Source of the DNA: Rhea pennata
Lineage: Eukaryota > Chordata > Aves > Rheiformes > Rheidae
Direction of reading: 5' to 3'
NCBI RefSeq assembly: GCF_028389875.1
Contig: NC_084672.1
Location: forward strand, 11,647,958-11,711,957
Length of the DNA stretch: 64,000 bases
Both the position numbers and the translations under genes were made by a program. Numbering within the stretch: position 1 is the first letter of the stretch; each line of letters begins with the position of its first letter. The notes under the pieces are model-generated. The model saw only the letters and a program-made list of their open reading frames with translations, did not search any database and was not told where the DNA came from. Below, piece by piece: positions 60,623 through 64,000 of the stretch.

Positions 60623-63600
60623 CTGTTTTAAATATGGATAAGAAGAAATACTACAGTTACAATTGCTATGACATCCAAACATCTTTGTAAGAATTCTATC
60701 ATTACAAATTCTTACATGAAGAATTTATTCACAGTAATTAATGCCTGGAGAGAGATCAGCTGCAGTCAATTCATTCCAAGAGAAGATGCAAATGGACCAA
60801 TCTTACCTTTAAACGAAACACAACCAGTCCAAGGTGTCTCTTGGCAGGAATTTCAAAGAGCGGATCACTTTTAACCAAAGATTCAAAGTATTTGGCTGTT
60901 TCAGTACCCTATAATTAAAAAAAAAAAAAAAAAAAAAAAAAAGTAGTTATGCATTAGTTCGTCACAGACACAATATAAGACACTAAATTAAGTAATTAAA
61001 ACACATCATTCCAACATGAATGATAACAAAGAATGACAACTAAGAATTTTGAAGACTGTCCCACCAAAGCCTATGGTAGGATCAGTTAAGAATCCAGTCC
61101 AAAATCTATTTTCAGTGGGTTTTGCAGATCCTTACAGACAAACCCTTGGGAGCAGACAAGGGTAACTGGTCTATACATACGAGTTTTCTAGAGAAAGGTT
61201 TGAAACTCCAAGTTAGAATCATCTTGTAATAACTACTGATCCACAGTATGATCCCTTGTATTTACATCTCACCAAGGATTTAAGCCTGTAGATTTTCATA
61301 GCAATGGGTTCACCCACTAGCCATCTATTACACACAGCCTCTCAAACAGCTGCCACTTTGCCTCAAAGAAAACCTCTGCAGATAAGTACTGCAGAATTTG
61401 CAGAAGACGCTGATTTAGCAAGTTGCTTTCCATTGCGTTCTGCTTCCCAGAAGTGTACAGGAAAAGCTTTATCTATGTAGTAAATATTTTCAGATTACTT
61501 AACATTAAAATCAGCATGCATTTAGTGTTTACATGCAAGGTTTGTATGTCAGAAGATTTCTATTATCGTATTATCACCAAGTTTAAACAAACTCAGCTGC
61601 CGATAAATGCACAACATTTATGCTTGAATTGTTAATTCACATACATGCCGGACATGAGCTTGAAGCTTTTTCACCCCAAATGAACGAATCACAAACCACA
61701 GCTTCAAAGAACGAAATCGACGACTTAGTGGAATTTGCCAGTGCTGAGGAAAAAACAAGAGTGCATCAGCAAGTGCAAAAATGACAGAAAAGAATGTCCT
61801 CTTATGTTACAACAGTCTGATTCTTCAGACTTGTACTCAGGTCAGAAATCTTTATTGACACAAAGAATTTCATATTAATGAAAACTAACTGAGCCTAGGA
61901 AATAGCCATCAAAGAAGAACTACATCTACATATTTTGTAAGTATTTGGAAAAATAAAATTTTGGCTATTCCCCTTTGTCTAAAGCATTTATTTTTATTTA
62001 AATTTAAATTTAGAATTTTTAGTTAACTACCAACTTATAAATAACTCCTGTTTACACTTAAAGAGCCTTATAAATATAGATGTGCCAATCTATACTTATG
62101 ATTGAGTACTCACTTCAAGTCCTATAATATGCATATTTAAGTGCTGTTCTGAATGGTTTCCCAAAACAACCGTAAACAGTTGGAACAGATATAAGGTTAG
62201 ACCCTTCCAGAGAAAATAACATCTACTGCACACAAAAGAGTGACAGAGCACACAAAAAGAGTGCTTTTAAGGATCTACAGAATGACTTGCATGGTCCTAT
62301 TTAGCCACAAGAGGGAGTCAGTGATTTTTTTTTCTCTACACACAGACATACATGCAGATACATACACAGACTCTGCCTAAGGAGAATTGTGATATTGATT
62401 TAAAGAAACAATTATATTTTCAGGACATGGATGACAACACAGCTGAAACAACTGATAGTTGAATATTATGTTGTTTTACTACACTGAAATGTTCTGCAAG
62501 AAGAATCTGAATTGAAATGCCTCATAGCTCTCCTAATGGCTTAATCTGAAGGATCAACACAAATGGTGACTTACCATGAAATCGACAGCAGCTCCTGAAT
62601 TGGGATGCCTGAGGTAGACAGGGTTAACACTGAAGGTCTGATGTAACTTGTATTTATCTTTAACCCTATCAATTGCAGAATGAACTGTTAGCAAAAAGAC
62701 TGTGCAGAGAAAGACTTCGCACTTTGTGTATTATCCTTTCGGCGTTTGTATTTTGCCTTTACTCACCAAAATCCAGTGCAGTCAAAATGAACCATCATCC
62801 ATTTAGAAGGATTAAAAGTAAATGAATCTGCATATTCAATTCCATCCAAGAACAATCGAAATTCAGGACATACAAATGCAGTTCCTGCATATGCAGCGTC
62901 AATATGAAGCCAGAGTCCCTCAGCATCACCTGTTGGAATTGATACTGTTGTATGTAGGCGACATAATAAAATCAAAGTACATGCTTATTTTTTTTCCTCT
63001 CTGAAGACTAGGTACATGGGCAGAGAGCAGAGACAAAGCTGCAGGTCTTCAGCAACTACTTGTCAGAATTTATGCTGGAGTAGAATCTGCAGCCACTTCA
63101 AATTTATCTGTTGAACTGGTGGCTTCAAAGGATGTTCTACTAACTAGCATTTTCAAAATTCCTTTGCTAGGTAAAATATTTGTTTATTCATTATACAATG
63201 GTGCTACACTCTGTACTGTACACCATGGATATTCCCTGGGAAACCACATTAAAGATTTATCCATTGGCAAATTTTTATCCATCTTGAGTAGAAAATATTT
63301 TAACATCCTAATGTAAATCTTACAGAAACCAGTGGAAAGACTACCACCAACTCCACAAATCTTCAAAATATATCTGAAAAACTTAGCTGAGTAGTGTGTC
63401 TATTCTCCTTGGTTTGGGCATGAAAAATCCCCACAATGTCTTCTCCGTAGTATCAAAGTTTAAAAACAAGCCAAAAAACATACTTACAAATTGGACCCAG
63501 TTCTGAGAGATTGTCAAATGCACAGACACCAGTTGTACCCAAAGTTGCACAAACCTAGAAGAAAACAAACTTGTTAAGATGGCATTTTTAAATAAAAGGA

Positions 63601-63918
63601 TGTACTTTAAAACCAGACAAGCTATCAATTCACTCAAAAATGAAATGATACTAAAATATTTAGATGCAATAGAACAGAAATTTTAACTTTCAATTAATCT
63701 ATTTTAGCATAGTAAGAAATAGACATGTTGACATTTAGAATACAATACTATGTCAATAACAAAGTTGAACATACAAAAACAGGCACTAGGCCTCTGTTTC
63801 TGTCTTCTTCAATGGCTTTCATCAAAGTTTCACCTCTGAGGGAAAAGTTCTCATCCACTGGCAGAAATTTCATCTTCACAAGAGAAATCAAGCCAGCCTT
63901 TTCTACAGAAGAATGCGC
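59861..63918 (-). CDS. HDC: Histidine decarboxylase, 3' part (last 7 coding exons)
   Basis: This PLP-dependent group II decarboxylase converts L-histidine to histamine in mast cells, gastric cells and neurons. Minus-strand exons: 63775-63918, 63488-63554, 62767-62929, 62575-62665, 61645-61743, 60807-60908, 59861-60622 (stop TAA 59861-59863). They join in frame into about 475 codons. By comparison with the 12-exon human gene these are exons 6-12, and the first five lie beyond the right edge. Landmarks: HIDAAYAG (PLP-contacting Asp), the Schiff-base Lys in FNPSKW, the catalytic Tyr in VNPVYLRH (human Tyr334), and the substrate-specificity Ser in HWQIPLSRR (human Ser354). The last two separate HDC from aromatic amino acid decarboxylase. 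The long C-terminal tail, removed in mature mammalian enzyme, is present and ends in [18 protein letters not shown]. No break is seen. Confidence 0.96.
60807..60908 (-). CDS. HDC: HDC coding exon 11
   Basis: It has 34 codons in phase 0 and encodes [20 protein letters not shown] and [14 protein letters not shown]. The acceptor (TTATAG) is preceded on the minus strand by a 27-base T homopolymer. Confidence 0.96.
60917..60943. repeat. Poly(A) run of 27, pyrimidine tract of HDC exon 11 acceptor
   Basis: On the minus strand this is a T homopolymer ending about nine bases before the exon 11 boundary. Confidence 0.85.
61645..61743 (-). CDS. HDC: HDC coding exon 10
   Basis: It has 33 codons in phase 0 and encodes [20 protein letters not shown] and [13 protein letters not shown]. 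It carries the Ser equivalent to human Ser354. Confidence 0.96.
62575..62665 (-). CDS. HDC: HDC coding exon 9
   Basis: It encodes [20 protein letters not shown] and [10 protein letters not shown], with the Tyr equivalent to human Tyr334. The acceptor is GATAG|GGTT and the donor ATG|GTAAGT. Confidence 0.95.
62767..62929 (-). CDS. HDC: HDC coding exon 8
   Basis: It encodes [20 protein letters not shown] and [19 protein letters not shown], including the PLP lysine. It lies between CCAACAG|GT and TTTTG|GTGAGT. Confidence 0.96.
63488..63554 (-). CDS. HDC: HDC coding exon 7
   Basis: This is a 67-base exon encoding [20 protein letters not shown] and PI, between TTCTAG|GTT and ATTT|GTAAGT. Confidence 0.95.
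63775..63918 (-). CDS. HDC: HDC coding exon 6
   Basis: It has 48 codons in phase 0 and encodes [20 protein letters not shown], then [12 protein letters not shown] and GLVPVF. Its acceptor pyrimidine tract is formed by a microsatellite (see 63922-63965). Confidence 0.95.
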
Positions 63919-63921
63919 CTT

Positions 63922-63931
63922 AAAAAAAAAA

Positions 63932-63963
<32 letters not shown>

Positions 63964-63965
63964 AA
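63922..63965. repeat. A12 plus (GAAA)8 microsatellite at HDC intron 5 / exon 6 boundary
   Basis: Twelve A residues are followed by eight perfect GAAA units on the plus strand. On the minus strand they read as (TTTC)8 T12 ending in TTAAG, directly at the exon 6 acceptor, and so act as its polypyrimidine tract. Confidence 0.9.
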
Positions 63966-64000
63966 TAGAAAGTTCTGTTCTAAGACTGAACAACTGTGAT

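Overview
The window is vertebrate nuclear DNA and most likely from a bird. It carries intron-split genes with GT-AG introns and two CpG-island promoters. It also carries three copies of a CR1-type LINE, two of which end in the ATTCTGTGATTCTGTG-like tail typical of avian CR1. Species cannot be told from the sequence alone. Exons were found by reading both strands and matching the translations to remembered vertebrate families; no alignment or search was run.

Layout. (1) 1-9.0 kb: no recognised gene. A few exon-like pieces with coiled-coil flavour lie on the minus strand, together with a GC-richer block at 1.85-2.6 kb and a 40-base poly(A) run. (2) 9.0-24.06 kb, minus strand: GATM (glycine amidinotransferase, first step of creatine synthesis). 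It is complete, with nine coding exons that sum to exactly 423 codons, intact Asp254/His303/Cys407 catalytic residues, and a TATA- and CCAAT-bearing CpG-island promoter. (3) 24.35-38.2 kb: intergenic, with one CR1 copy. (4) 38.55-57.56 kb, plus strand: SLC27A2 (very long-chain acyl-CoA synthetase / FATP2), ten coding exons. Its promoter and 5' flank is a GC-rich minisatellite of 66-67 bp units. Exon 7 is two bases short and shifts the frame, so translation would stop at codon 461 of an expected 621 (620 residues plus stop). (5) 57.56-59.65 kb: short tail-to-tail gap. (6) 59.65 kb to the right edge, minus strand: HDC (histidine decarboxylase), the last seven coding exons; the 5' part lies beyond the window.

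The genes are unrelated metabolic enzymes rather than a functional cluster: creatine synthesis, fatty-acid activation and uptake, and histamine synthesis. GATM and SLC27A2 are divergent, with starts about 15 kb apart; SLC27A2 and HDC are convergent. The two observations most worth checking are the SLC27A2 exon 7 frameshift and the 14-fold repeated CCGTTGG motif in the SLC27A2 promoter minisatellite. No wholly new multi-gene system was seen.
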